In this document: in pieces, positions 1 through 5,372 of the stretch
Layout of the letters: every line of letters starts with the position of its first letter
Numbering within the stretch: position 1 is the stretch's first letter
Assembly (NCBI GenBank): GCA_018882545.1
Contig: VERS01000157.1
Span: 1 to 5,953 of the forward strand
Origin: Mycobacterium sp.
GTDB lineage: Bacteria > Actinomycetota > Actinomycetes > Mycobacteriales > Mycobacteriaceae
Direction: 5' to 3'
Length of the DNA: 5,953 bases
The notes under the pieces: generated by a model
The model's database searches: none
Seen by the model: only the letters and a program-made list of their open reading frames with translations
What the model was told of the DNA's origin: nothing
Program-made: the position numbers and the translations under genes

Positions 1-539
1 GCCGTATTGAAGCCCTTCACCACGTCACTGATGGCGCTCTGCTGATATGGCCAAGGTTTCTTCGGTTTTGGTGGCTTCGAGGGGCGCAAGTTGTCGAGGC
101 TCGCCGGCCAGTCGAGGTAGTCGTCGGCTTCGCGCAACTTGGTCAATCCGATGAACGGGATACCCAGGTCGTCCATCAGCTTGGTGGCGAGGTTGTGACG
201 CTTGTCGGTGGTTCCGATCAGCAGTCGGTGGGTGAAGTGCGCCCGGCTCGACTCAGCGATGAACTTGTCGATGTCGCGCTTGCTGATGCTGTAGGCCGGG
301 TTGTACGCCTTGGCCTGGATCGCCCACAGCTTCCCGTCGTTGTGCTCGGCGACGAGGTCGATGCCGGCGTCGATGTTTTTGCGACCCGGCCATTCATTCC
401 AGAGCCAGACCCGCTTAAGCAGCGGCTTGTAGGTCGGGTCGTTCTCCAGAAACCATTTGCAGACGATCTCGAACTGGTCGCCCTTGCGCTTCCGGTCGAC
501 CGGGTCGAACTGTGCTGCGAGATCATCGAATGCCCCCAC
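1..539 (-). CDS. Type ISP-like restriction enzyme, Mrr-type nuclease plus helicase (N-terminal part, cut by window edge)
   Basis: The frame is open from a GTG at 539 to the window edge (179 codons) and is the N-terminus of a much larger protein. Residues 20-50 include VWLWNEWP, typical of the large helicase-restriction proteins of COG4889 and type ISP systems. A PD-(D/E)XK nuclease core of Mrr type follows: Asp61 in GIDLVAE, then the QAK motif (Gln75, Lys77). Residues 162-170 (PWPYQQSAI) look like the Q-motif that opens the superfamily 2 helicase domain. Known type ISP enzymes (LlaGI, LlaBIII) carry nuclease, translocase, methyltransferase and target recognition in one chain of about 1,500 residues; the methyltransferase would lie outside this window, so a stand-alone nuclease-helicase is possible. 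The start is uncertain: the ribosome binding site is weak, and a TTG at 548 is in frame. The family is well supported, the exact subtype less so. Confidence 0.82.
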   Translation of the reverse strand, partial: MGAFDDLAAQFDPVDRKRKGDQFEIVCKWFLENDPTYKPLLKRVWLWNEWPGRKNIDAGIDLVAEHNDGKLWAIQAKAYNPAYSISKRDIDKFIAESSRAHFTHRLLIGTTDKRHNLATKLMDDLGIPFIGLTKLREADDYLDWPASLDNLRPSKPPKPKKPWPYQQSAISDVVKGFNT

Positions 540-603
540 ACTCAGCAATGTAGGGGATGTTGGTGACAATTTGCGGCGGGTTTTGCGCAGTGCCGATTCA
601 GTG

Positions 604-644
604 ACCCTGTCAGCGCGGCGGGTTAGACCTTGAAAAGACAGGGT
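604..644. promoter_or_regulatory. 8-base inverted repeat in the divergent intergenic region
   Basis: ACCCTGTC at 604-611 is matched exactly by its reverse complement GACAGGGT at 637-644, with 25 bases between. The centres are 33 bases apart, about three helical turns, so the two arms would face the same side of the helix. The repeat lies between the leftward restriction gene (start 539) and the rightward DUF2510 gene (start about 666). It could be an operator controlling either gene. No convincing -35/-10 pair could be assigned, and the role is inferred from position alone. Confidence 0.35.
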
Positions 645-665
645 TGTTTGGGGACGGGGGTCTCA

Positions 666-758
666 ATGAGTCAATTGCCCAGTGACGGCGAGTCGTTTTT
701 CACGCCGCAGGACTTTCCGGCTTCCGATCCCACTTCCGAGACTGGGCGCAAGGGCCCC
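666..758 (+). other. Probable original 5' end of the DUF2510 gene, displaced by a one-base frameshift
   Basis: An ATG at 666 has a G-rich ribosome binding site (GGGGG at 656-660, 5-base spacer) and opens a different frame (MSQLPSDGESFF and onward) from the DUF2510 domain. Removing one C from the run CCCC at 755-758 joins it smoothly as ...TGRKGP-RNYDELIARL..., giving a 159-residue protein. The encoded segment is acidic and Ser/Pro-rich, as expected for a linker. The alternative start in the downstream frame gives an unusually Arg-rich stretch and has no good ribosome binding site. A sequencing error, a real mutation or programmed frameshifting could each explain this. Confidence 0.5.
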
Positions 759-1146
759 GCGGAACTACGACGAGTTGATTGCTCGCCTGGCCGAGGAGTC
801 CACACCGGCGCCGAAACAGCCTCCACCGCCGCCGACAGTGCCTGCTGGCTGGTATCCCGACCCTGAGAACACCGCGGGTTTCCGCTACGGGGGGGTGCCA
901 AGCATGCGCTATTTCGACGGTGGAAAGTGGACTGAGCACCGCGCACCGATGCAACGGTCGCAGCAGCGCTCTCCTCAGCAGCCGATCATCGTTAACCAGC
1001 AAGTTGGACAACCGATGCCGATTGTCGTCAATAACGGCTCATCGAGCATGGTCGGCCTACACCTAGTCCTGACGCTGCTGACCTGCGGCCTGTGGCTTCC
1101 GATCTGGCTGATCATTGAGATCATCCAGGCGGGATCCAGACGATAA
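682..1146 (+). CDS. DUF2510 domain membrane protein (start probably frameshifted)
   Basis: Read from the GTG at 682 this is 154 residues. Residues 56-90 are a DUF2510 domain: GWYPDP, then RYFDGGKWTEH, the Trp/Tyr/Pro- and Trp/Thr/Glu-containing signature common in short actinobacterial membrane proteins. A Pro-rich stretch precedes it (residues 42-54), and a Gln/Asn-rich linker follows (91-120). Residues 124-147 form one hydrophobic membrane segment (LHLVLTLLTCGLWLPIWLII), a C-terminal element often paired with DUF2510. Only two Arg follow it, so the protein is probably C-terminally anchored. DUF2510 has no established biochemical role. The first 27 residues contain many Arg and look like an out-of-frame reading; the better start is probably the ATG at 666 with a one-base shift near 755-758. 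The gene is divergent from the restriction enzyme gene. Confidence 0.8.
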   Translation: MTASRFSRRRTFRLPIPLPRLGARAPRNYDELIARLAEESTPAPKQPPPPPTVPAGWYPDPENTAGFRYGGVPSMRYFDGGKWTEHRAPMQRSQQRSPQQPIIVNQQVGQPMPIVVNNGSSSMVGLHLVLTLLTCGLWLPIWLIIEIIQAGSRR

Positions 1147-1373
1147 CTTCGCAGTCTTCCAGCCTCCAAATATGTTGTGGCATAACAATGTATAGCGGAG
1201 TAGACATCCGAGACCTATGGGAATCTGCACTGTGGAATTTGTCGGCGGCGTCCCCTACCCTCCTCAATACGCGGCAAGTCGCCGCTTGGTTGGGGCTCAC
1301 AGTGATGCAGTTGGCGGGGTAATGCCAGTGCTGACCAGTGGCACCACCTGAGTTGACACGGGGAGATTAGATC
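1147..1373. other. Intergenic stretch with a possible HTH remnant
   Basis: These 227 bases separate the DUF2510 gene from the lipoprotein gene. They are less G/C-rich at the start (1160-1195) and contain one short open frame, listed separately. No clear terminator hairpin with a T-run was found after 1146. The only good regulatory signal is the ribosome binding site GGGAG at 1361-1365, which serves the next gene. Confidence 0.4.
1188..1322 (+). pseudogene. Short HTH-like reading frame, possibly a remnant of an excisionase-type regulator
   Basis: An ATG opens a 44-residue frame ending in TAA. Residues 25-42 (LLNTRQVAAWLGLTVMQL) resemble the first two helices of an HTH_17/excisionase-type domain, which usually reads as 'lltt.e.A..Lg.s..tl'. 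The sequence ends just where the recognition helix would be completed and the Gly/Arg wing would follow, and the other two frames after 1322 do not restore it. The ATG has no good ribosome binding site. It is either a truncated relic of a phage-type regulator or a chance open frame. It does not resemble the intact HTH protein at 3358-3762 beyond the general fold. Confidence 0.3.
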
Positions 1374-1865
1374 GTGCGGAGAATCGCATTCGTTGGCGCT
1401 GCGGCGCTTGTGGTGGCCGGATTGCCTGGATGCTCGACTGGAACAACATCGTCGGCTTCAAAGTCGGCGAGCCAAGCGGCCGCGGCGAGCATCGGAACGC
1501 CGGTTCGAGACGGCAAGTTGGAATTCGTCGTGACAGGGGTCTCGCGGTCCAAGACCGCCGGCGATCCGACCAATCAATTTATGCAGGAGACGGCAAAGGG
1601 TGAGTTCGTCAACGTCGCTCTATCGGTCACGAACACCGGCGCCGAGGCACAGAACTACTTCGCCAGCAATCAGAAGCTGATCGTCAACGGCAAGCAGTTC
1701 GACGCGGCCTCGATTCTCGGAGTTCAAGGCGACGGGGACAACATCAACCCCGGGCTGGGAATCGACACTGTGGTGTCCTTCGACGTACCGCCAGGATCCG
1801 TCCCCGAGGCAATCGAGTTGCATGACTCCGCCTTCAGCGGCGGGGTCATGGTCAAGCTCAGTTGA
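1374..1865 (+). CDS. DUF4352 domain lipoprotein
   Basis: The 163-residue product starts at a GTG preceded by GGGAG (1361-1365, 8-base spacer). Residues 1-19 are a lipoprotein signal peptide: MRR, a hydrophobic core, and the lipobox LPGC with Cys20 as the lipidated residue. A Ser/Ala/Thr-rich linker (21-42) leads into a DUF4352 immunoglobulin-like domain over about residues 45-163. Its signature is clear: GKLEFVVTGV, then KGEFVNVALSVTNTG, the NINPGLGIDTVVSFDVPPG block and a final LHDSAFSGGVMV. The protein should be anchored on the outer face of the plasma membrane. DUF4352 lipoproteins occur in both actinobacterial chromosomes and actinophages; no precise function is established for this one. 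It is followed after 18 bases by another exported protein, so the two are probably co-transcribed. Pro at the lipobox -2 position is slightly unusual. Confidence 0.88.
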   Translation: MRRIAFVGAAALVVAGLPGCSTGTTSSASKSASQAAAASIGTPVRDGKLEFVVTGVSRSKTAGDPTNQFMQETAKGEFVNVALSVTNTGAEAQNYFASNQKLIVNGKQFDAASILGVQGDGDNINPGLGIDTVVSFDVPPGSVPEAIELHDSAFSGGVMVKLS

Positions 1866-1883
1866 TTTCTGGGGAGCCGACCC

Positions 1884-2216
1884 GTGTCGTCGTTCTCGAA
1901 ATCACGCATTGGACTGGCCCTGGTCGCCGCTGTCATTCCGGTGGCGGCCCTTCTCCAATCGCAGCCCGCGATTGCGAACCCCGGTCAGAACTGCACGCAA
2001 CCAACATGGTTGACCATGTACACGGTTCCCTTCGCCTCACAGGTGACGTGCTACAACCCTGACGGCAGTTACTCCGTTTGCACGACAATGGGAACAACAG
2101 GCGATGGGCCTACAAACTGCCTGAATTACCCGGCCGCGCCGATGCCAGCGCAGCCGGGGGACATGAACGTGAATCCACCGGTTCCAGGCTTACCTCCGCC
2201 ACCGCCACCGGGCTAG
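1884..2216 (+). CDS. Small secreted Cys/Pro-rich protein
   Basis: The 110-residue product starts at a GTG with GGGGAG at 1871-1876 (7-base spacer). Residues 1-31 form a Sec signal peptide: basic residues in SKSR, a hydrophobic core LALVAAVIPVAALL, and a cleavage site after Ala29-Ile30-Ala31. The mature protein of about 79 residues has four Cys (37, 56, 66, 79), consistent with two disulfides outside the cell. It ends in a Pro-rich tail with six consecutive prolines. No family with a known function is recognised; such small exported proteins are common in mycobacteria. It lies 18 bases after the lipoprotein gene without its own promoter space, so the two probably act or are regulated together. 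A strong inverted repeat follows its stop codon. Confidence 0.8.
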   Translation: MSSFSKSRIGLALVAAVIPVAALLQSQPAIANPGQNCTQPTWLTMYTVPFASQVTCYNPDGSYSVCTTMGTTGDGPTNCLNYPAAPMPAQPGDMNVNPPVPGLPPPPPPG

Positions 2217-2240
2217 CGGGCATGACGTAGCCGAGGAGGA

Positions 2241-2294
2241 CCGGGGCGCGCACACCTCGCGGGAAAGGGGACCGCGCTTTCGAACGCGCCCCGG
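2241..2294. terminator. Inverted repeat between convergent genes, probable bidirectional terminator
   Basis: CCGGGGCGCG at 2241-2250 pairs perfectly with CGCGCCCCGG at 2285-2294. Within the 34-base interval a smaller stem (CGCGG 2258-2262 with CCGCG 2272-2276) can form. It lies between two convergent stop codons (2216 on the plus strand, 2307 on the minus strand), where a shared terminator is expected. There is no T-run, which is common for G/C-rich actinobacterial terminators. It could also mark a junction or a packaging or recombination site, but nothing in the sequence favours that. Confidence 0.6.
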
Positions 2295-2306
2295 CCCGGT
2301 TCTCTG

Positions 2307-2459
2307 TTAGCGGCCTAGCAAGTCCGCCAAGTCGGCATCGAGGTCGGTCTGCGCCGCGATCCGCTCCGCTGCCTGAGCGCACAACTGGTTGTAGTGGACC
2401 GTCGCCACCACGCTCAAACCATGCCGCGCGGCCCAGGCTACGAGTTCCTCGCGGGTCAC
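2307..2459 (-). CDS. 50-residue protein coupled to the capsid gene
   Basis: A GTG at 2459 overlaps the capsid stop codon in the four-base GTGA arrangement and opens a 50-residue frame ending in TAA at 2307. GGAG lies 7 bases upstream inside the end of the capsid gene, so translation is supported independently as well as by coupling. The product begins MTREELVAWAARHGLS and ends in an acidic Asp/Leu-rich helix (DLDADLADLLGR). It is predicted to be almost entirely helical, with one Cys (26), no signal peptide and no membrane segment. No family is recognised. Its place as the last gene after the capsid gene would suit a small accessory head or DNA-binding protein, but that is inference. Confidence 0.65.
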   Translation of the reverse strand: MTREELVAWAARHGLSVVATVHYNQLCAQAAERIAAQTDLDADLADLLGR

Positions 2460-3358
2460 GATCCCGCTCCCGCGAGGCCGGTGATTCGCCGCACCGCACC
2501 GGGCGTCGGGACGGCGAACGCCGGCACCGCGTACACCTGCACCCAGGTGCTGCGGCGGGTGCGCTCGGGGATCACCTCGGTAGTCAGAGGGCGCTCAAAG
2601 CCGAGGATCCCAGCCTGTCCACTCGACACCACGTAAGCCGTGCCGGCGGGCACCTGCATCGAGGTCCGCACCGACGTAATACCCACCGAAGCAAGCACAT
2701 CGGAAGTTTCAGCGCCGTAGCCGATCCGCATTGCAGTCAACTGTGCCGGGTGGCAAACGAGCGTGTCGGGCGGAGGCACGCCGAGGTCGTCTTCTCTCAC
2801 CTTGAGTGCGGCTGTGGCGATGTCGGCCAACGGGCGCTCTGAGTTCGGGGTGATCGAGTCCAGCGGCCCAACCGTGACCAGGCTGTCCCAATCGTGACCG
2901 GACACTGCGGGGATGCCGTGCTTCGCGTGAGCGGCGTCGATGGCGGCCAAGGCCACCTGGTCAATCTTCCGCGCCAGCGTGTTAGCAAGCTGTGCGATCT
3001 TCGATGCCGTCACGGCCGGATCGTAGCGATCGAGGTGCTCGTCGTAGAGCTCGATGCGACTGCCGAAGTCTTGAGGAGTCGCCAAGTCTGTAACTAGCTC
3101 CCCGATATTGATCATGTATTCCGCACCAGGAGATCGCTGTTCGACATCCCGGTCGGCGAAATTTCCGCCGGCCAAGAGAACGTCAAATAACATGCCACCA
3201 CCGCTCACTGCGCTGGCCGCTGGCCTGTATAGAGAGTCTGCAATCATTTGGTCGGCTGCGAGACGGGCAATGACCCGGTTGATACGGGTCGGATTCGCAA
3301 GCAACGTACTCATGGAGTAACGCTGCTCAGACAAGCTGGGTACCAGTGGATTCGGCAC
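2456..3358 (-). CDS. Phage major capsid protein, HK97 fold
   Basis: The 300-residue product resembles major capsid proteins of actinobacterial siphophages. Recognisable blocks are ADRDVEQRSPGAEYMI (69-83, the extended N-terminal/E-loop region), a long spine helix around 112-145 containing LANTLARKIDQVALAAI, HPAQL (203-207), VPAGTAYVV with GILGFERPL (236-258), and the closing VPTPGAVRRITGL (283-295). The length matches unprocessed capsid proteins without a scaffold domain, and no protease gene is next to it. The start is a GTG at 3358 that shares its G with the stop of the upstream gene (TAGTG) and has GAGAGGAG 5 bases before it; an ATG at 3313 would lose 15 residues and lacks such a site. Encapsulins share this fold, but the sequence style is phage capsid. 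The gene ends overlapping a small gene (GTGA). No portal or terminase is visible in the window. Confidence 0.9.
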   Translation of the reverse strand: MPNPLVPSLSEQRYSMSTLLANPTRINRVIARLAADQMIADSLYRPAASAVSGGGMLFDVLLAGGNFADRDVEQRSPGAEYMINIGELVTDLATPQDFGSRIELYDEHLDRYDPAVTASKIAQLANTLARKIDQVALAAIDAAHAKHGIPAVSGHDWDSLVTVGPLDSITPNSERPLADIATAALKVREDDLGVPPPDTLVCHPAQLTAMRIGYGAETSDVLASVGITSVRTSMQVPAGTAYVVSSGQAGILGFERPLTTEVIPERTRRSTWVQVYAVPAFAVPTPGAVRRITGLAGAGS

Positions 3359-3762
3359 TACCGCTCCTCTCGTTCTAGTTGGTATGCGCGCAGCGATTCG
3401 GTGTCGATGAACCACCTTCCACCGCATCGGGCTGCGGTAAGTCGGCCGTTCCTGCATAGCCAGGCCACGCCGCCGGGGGTTATCCCCAGCTCTTGGGCTG
3501 CGGCGGCCGTATCGGCCACGTTCGTAGTCCATTGTGAATCCGACTGCGCCACAGCGGCGTCCGCGCTCGCGCGCGCGTGAGTGTCGGCGCTAGTAGCACT
3601 GGTCAGTAGCTCGCGCCGTATGACGTGCAGCCGCTCAGAGAGTTGCATCCCGCGGGGTGCGGCAAGACGGCCCAGGTGGTCGAGTGCGGCGACGATCTCG
3701 CGGGCGGCAGATGCGGATAGCAGGACCCCGCGTGCAGGAATCACGTCGTCGTCAGCAGCCAT
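3358..3762 (-). CDS. Helix-turn-helix protein, excisionase/MerR-like
   Basis: The product has 134 residues. The C-terminal part (about 81-130) is a winged helix-turn-helix of HTH_17/excisionase type: VADTAAAAQELGI (first helix), TPGGVAWLCRNG (recognition helix), then RLTAARCGGRWFID (wing) and a final basic/acidic helix. The N-terminal 75 residues are helical and Ala/Arg-rich (AREIVAALDHLGRL; ERLHVIRRELL), with an Ala/Ser/Thr-rich linker at 54-76. This region may form a coiled coil or an oligomerisation surface. The start ATG overlaps the end of the 86-residue gene by 11 bases, and the stop overlaps the capsid start by one base. A regulator or excisionase role is the usual one for this fold. 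Its place directly before the capsid gene, where scaffold genes often lie, also allows a role in assembly or DNA selection, which is speculation. Confidence 0.8.
   Translation of the reverse strand: MAADDDVIPARGVLLSASAAREIVAALDHLGRLAAPRGMQLSERLHVIRRELLTSATSADTHARASADAAVAQSDSQWTTNVADTAAAAQELGITPGGVAWLCRNGRLTAARCGGRWFIDTESLRAYQLEREER
3364..3371 (-). promoter_or_regulatory. Ribosome binding site that fixes the capsid start
   Basis: On the minus strand GAGAGGAG lies 5 bases before the GTG at 3358. It is the best ribosome binding site in the right-hand cassette. It indicates that the capsid protein starts at this GTG, inside the stop codon of the helix-turn-helix gene, and not at the ATG at 3313. 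It also suggests that the capsid is made in larger amounts than its neighbours, as expected for a structural protein. Confidence 0.75.
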
Positions 3763-4012
3763 CGGCGGCTGTCTCGGACTCGGCGAAGGTGGCGGCGAAT
3801 TCGCGCAGAGCCGCCATTCCCTGTTTGGTACGGAAACCCGGTACCAATTCGAGCACTACTGCGACTACAGCAGCGAGGAGGTCGGCACATTGGTCGTCTG
3901 TGGTGGTTTCCTCCCAGATTGCAGCCATGCCAGCGGAATCAGCGCCTGCGGCGTGAACCAGCAGAGCGCAGGCACGCCGGCAGTCGGTGGGAGAGAAGGT
4001 CATCTCGGTCAT
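3752..4012 (-). CDS. Hypothetical 86-residue protein
   Basis: The product is 86 residues long, mostly helical and acidic. It contains three Cys in its first half (11, 15, 42) and one at the C-terminus (86). A moderately hydrophobic stretch ADLLAAVVAVVLELV (43-57) is more likely a buried amphipathic helix than a membrane anchor, since it carries Asp and Glu. No signal peptide or known motif was found. The style resembles short conserved proteins next to phage-type replication or head genes in mycobacterial elements, but no family name can be given. The ATG at 4012 has GAAG six bases upstream; an in-frame ATG at 4003 is possible. Its last 11 bases overlap the helix-turn-helix gene, which supports a real, co-translated gene. 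Confidence 0.65.
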   Translation of the reverse strand: MTEMTFSPTDCRRACALLVHAAGADSAGMAAIWEETTTDDQCADLLAAVVAVVLELVPGFRTKQGMAALREFAATFAESETAADGC

Positions 4013-4142
4013 GCTGTTCTTCGCTTTCTTTGATTTCGTCCAAGAGGGAGGGAAACGCGACGGAGGGCGTTGCAGGATCAGGGCCCCCGTGCCCGAACAT
4101 TCTTGGCAGAGATCCAGGGTGCTGGGATACCGCGAGAAGGGA
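4013..4142. other. Only real gap in the cassette; possible promoter or origin flank
   Basis: These 130 bases between the ATPase stop and the 86-residue gene are the only non-coding break in a cassette otherwise joined by overlaps. The stretch 4018-4037 is noticeably A/T-rich for this sequence (TTCGCTTTCTTTGATTTCG). It could be a DNA-unwinding segment beside the repeats at 4170-4329, or the promoter region for the capsid block. No convincing -35/-10 pair for the minus strand and no terminator hairpin with a T-run were found. Confidence 0.4.
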
Positions 4143-5372
4143 TCACAACGGCCGCTCGGGATGAATCGGTGTTACGTCTGTTATGACTGTTACGTTCCCG
4201 TCGGCCGGGTTCCGGCTGACACTCTCAGACGTAACACTTGGTCTTAGCGGTGCTACGTTCCCGGCTTGACTGTCGCCGCCCTCTAACTGCGACGATTCGT
4301 TAGACGTAACAGTCGGAACGGTCGTAACAGAAGAAGATTCATCGTCGGGCAAGGTCAACTGGTTGGGGTCGACGCTGGGGCCGTAGACACCTCGGCCGGT
4401 CTTGCGGATACGGCCCGAATCGGCCAGCCGATTCAGATAGACCCGAGCCTGCTCCTGGTCGATGCCCAAGGCGGTGAGGTCGGCGGCGCGGGTTTGGGTT
4501 CGACCGTTAACGAACATCTGCACTTCCAGCGTCCGATCACTGAGCTTGCCTTCGTCCCGTCGTTCCCGTGCCCGACCTGCCGCCGCCGCGAGGTCTGCAC
4601 CATCGAGTGACCACAGGCCGCCATCGGTCGTGATGGCGTATTCGTTCTCGGAGATGTCGCGGCCGGTGACCGCCAACACTGCATCGTTGCAGTGACGTTT
4701 GCGGGCCAGCACCATGACGAAGTCGGCTGACCCGGCGATGCCCTGTGTGCCAGATACGGCGTCAACAAAGTCGGCCGACTCGGCTTTGCGGCTGTGATGA
4801 ACCACCAGCAGGGTTGCGCCGGGTGTGGTGTCGATGGCTTGTTTGAGGCTGGCGCCGATTGCGTAGTCCTGCGCGTAAGAGTCACCGCCGGGCCGGTTGG
4901 GTGGTTTGACCCGGCCGAGGGTGTCGAGGATGACCAACGGCTGACGGTCATGGTGCAGTGCCAGGAACTCGGTCACCATCGGGATGACGTAGTAGGACTG
5001 GGCGCGGATGATGACGTGCATGGCGGCGGGGATGGGGCCGTCGGCCATGATGCGCCGGAACCGGCTCTGTAGGCGGCGGTGTCCATCCTCAAGTGCCAGA
5101 TACAGCACTGGTCGCTGCTCGACGGGGATGCGGCCCAACGCTTTACCGCCGGCGGCCGCAGCCAGTCCGATATTGGCAACGAGCCAGCTTTTCCCGGCTT
5201 TGGGCGGCCCGACAAGGACTCCTAGACCTTCGGGGATTATGCCGGCCACGGCATACCGCAGAGGCGGGAACTGCTGGGCGTCGAGCCATACGCCGTTGAC
5301 CATCCCGGCCAGCGCCGAGGGGTTGTCGGCGGCGTGCATGTCGAGCACTTCATCGTCGCGGTTGGTGGTCAT
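4143..5372 (-). CDS. RepA-like AAA/RecA-fold ATPase, probable replicative helicase
   Basis: The product has 409 residues. Residues 35-245 form a RecA-fold ATPase of the AAA_25/RepA type: Walker A GPPKAGKS (55-62), LYLALEDG with Glu95, Walker B LVILD (146-150), LLVVHHSRK (188-196) with the paired His, and GTQGIAGSADFVMVL (208-222). This order is typical of hexameric RepA-type plasmid and phage helicases. Residues 278-333 look like a winged helix (DLTALGIDQEQARVYLNRL, then GRIRKTGRGVYG). The last 75 residues are a Ser/Thr/Val/Asp-rich disordered tail whose DNA holds the repeats described separately. The ATG directly follows the stop of the upstream gene (TAGATG), so translation is probably coupled. 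The role is replication of the element by unwinding DNA, perhaps also origin recognition through the winged helix. The fold is firm; helicase activity is inferred. Confidence 0.88.
   Translation of the reverse strand: MTTNRDDEVLDMHAADNPSALAGMVNGVWLDAQQFPPLRYAVAGIIPEGLGVLVGPPKAGKSWLVANIGLAAAAGGKALGRIPVEQRPVLYLALEDGHRRLQSRFRRIMADGPIPAAMHVIIRAQSYYVIPMVTEFLALHHDRQPLVILDTLGRVKPPNRPGGDSYAQDYAIGASLKQAIDTTPGATLLVVHHSRKAESADFVDAVSGTQGIAGSADFVMVLARKRHCNDAVLAVTGRDISENEYAITTDGGLWSLDGADLAAAAGRARERRDEGKLSDRTLEVQMFVNGRTQTRAADLTALGIDQEQARVYLNRLADSGRIRKTGRGVYGPSVDPNQLTLPDDESSSVTTVPTVTSNESSQLEGGDSQAGNVAPLRPSVTSESVSRNPADGNVTVITDVTPIHPERPL
4170..4329. repeat. Iteron-like 9-base repeats inside the ATPase gene, candidate replication origin
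   Basis: Three 9-base units lie in tandem on the plus strand at 4170-4196: TGTTACGTC, TGTTATGAC, TGTTACGTT. Three more lie in tandem on the minus strand at 4329-4303: TGTTACGAC, CGTTCCGAC, TGTTACGTC. Between them are an exact minus-strand copy at 4236-4228 and a degenerate plus-strand copy TGCTACGTT at 4251-4259. The two triplets face each other around a centre near 4250. They encode N-V-T/V-I-T/D-V-T and V-T-T/V-P-T/V-T-S in the protein tail, using GTA, GTT, ACA and ATA codons that are unusual in this G/C-rich genome. This suggests selection on the DNA. Iterons inside an initiator gene are known from lambda O. The origin function is inferred. Confidence 0.6.

Noticed and set aside
195..566. 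Plus-strand open frame of 123 codons across the restriction gene
   Set aside because: It lies antisense to the frame with clear Mrr nuclease motifs, and such antisense frames are common in G/C-rich DNA.
1353..1358. TTGACA, a perfect -35 promoter hexamer, upstream of the lipoprotein gene
   Set aside because: A -10 box at normal spacing would fall at or after the GTG start at 1374, with no matching A/T-rich hexamer there, and the ribosome binding site at 1361-1365 would be excluded from the transcript.
2276..2290. TTCGAA flanked by G/C-rich arms, like a tRNA T-arm and so a possible attachment site
   Set aside because: The stem is only four pairs and the base closing the loop is G where C is required; no acceptor, anticodon or D-arm sequence is nearby on either strand.
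2110..2499. Minus-strand open frame of 129 codons over the end of the secreted protein gene, the inverted repeat and the capsid end
   Set aside because: It crosses the terminator-like repeat and overlaps genes on both strands, and the composition (Arg/Gly/Ser-rich) is that of a shadow frame.
2456..3358. Encapsulin nanocompartment in place of a phage capsid
   Set aside because: The sequence blocks match actinophage major capsids, and the neighbours are replication and HTH genes; no cargo enzyme such as a peroxidase or ferritin-like protein is adjacent.
2456..3532. Longer capsid reading frame starting at 3532 (358 residues)
   Set aside because: The first 58 residues are an Arg-rich reading across the helix-turn-helix gene; the GTG at 3358 has a strong ribosome binding site and the TAGTG junction.
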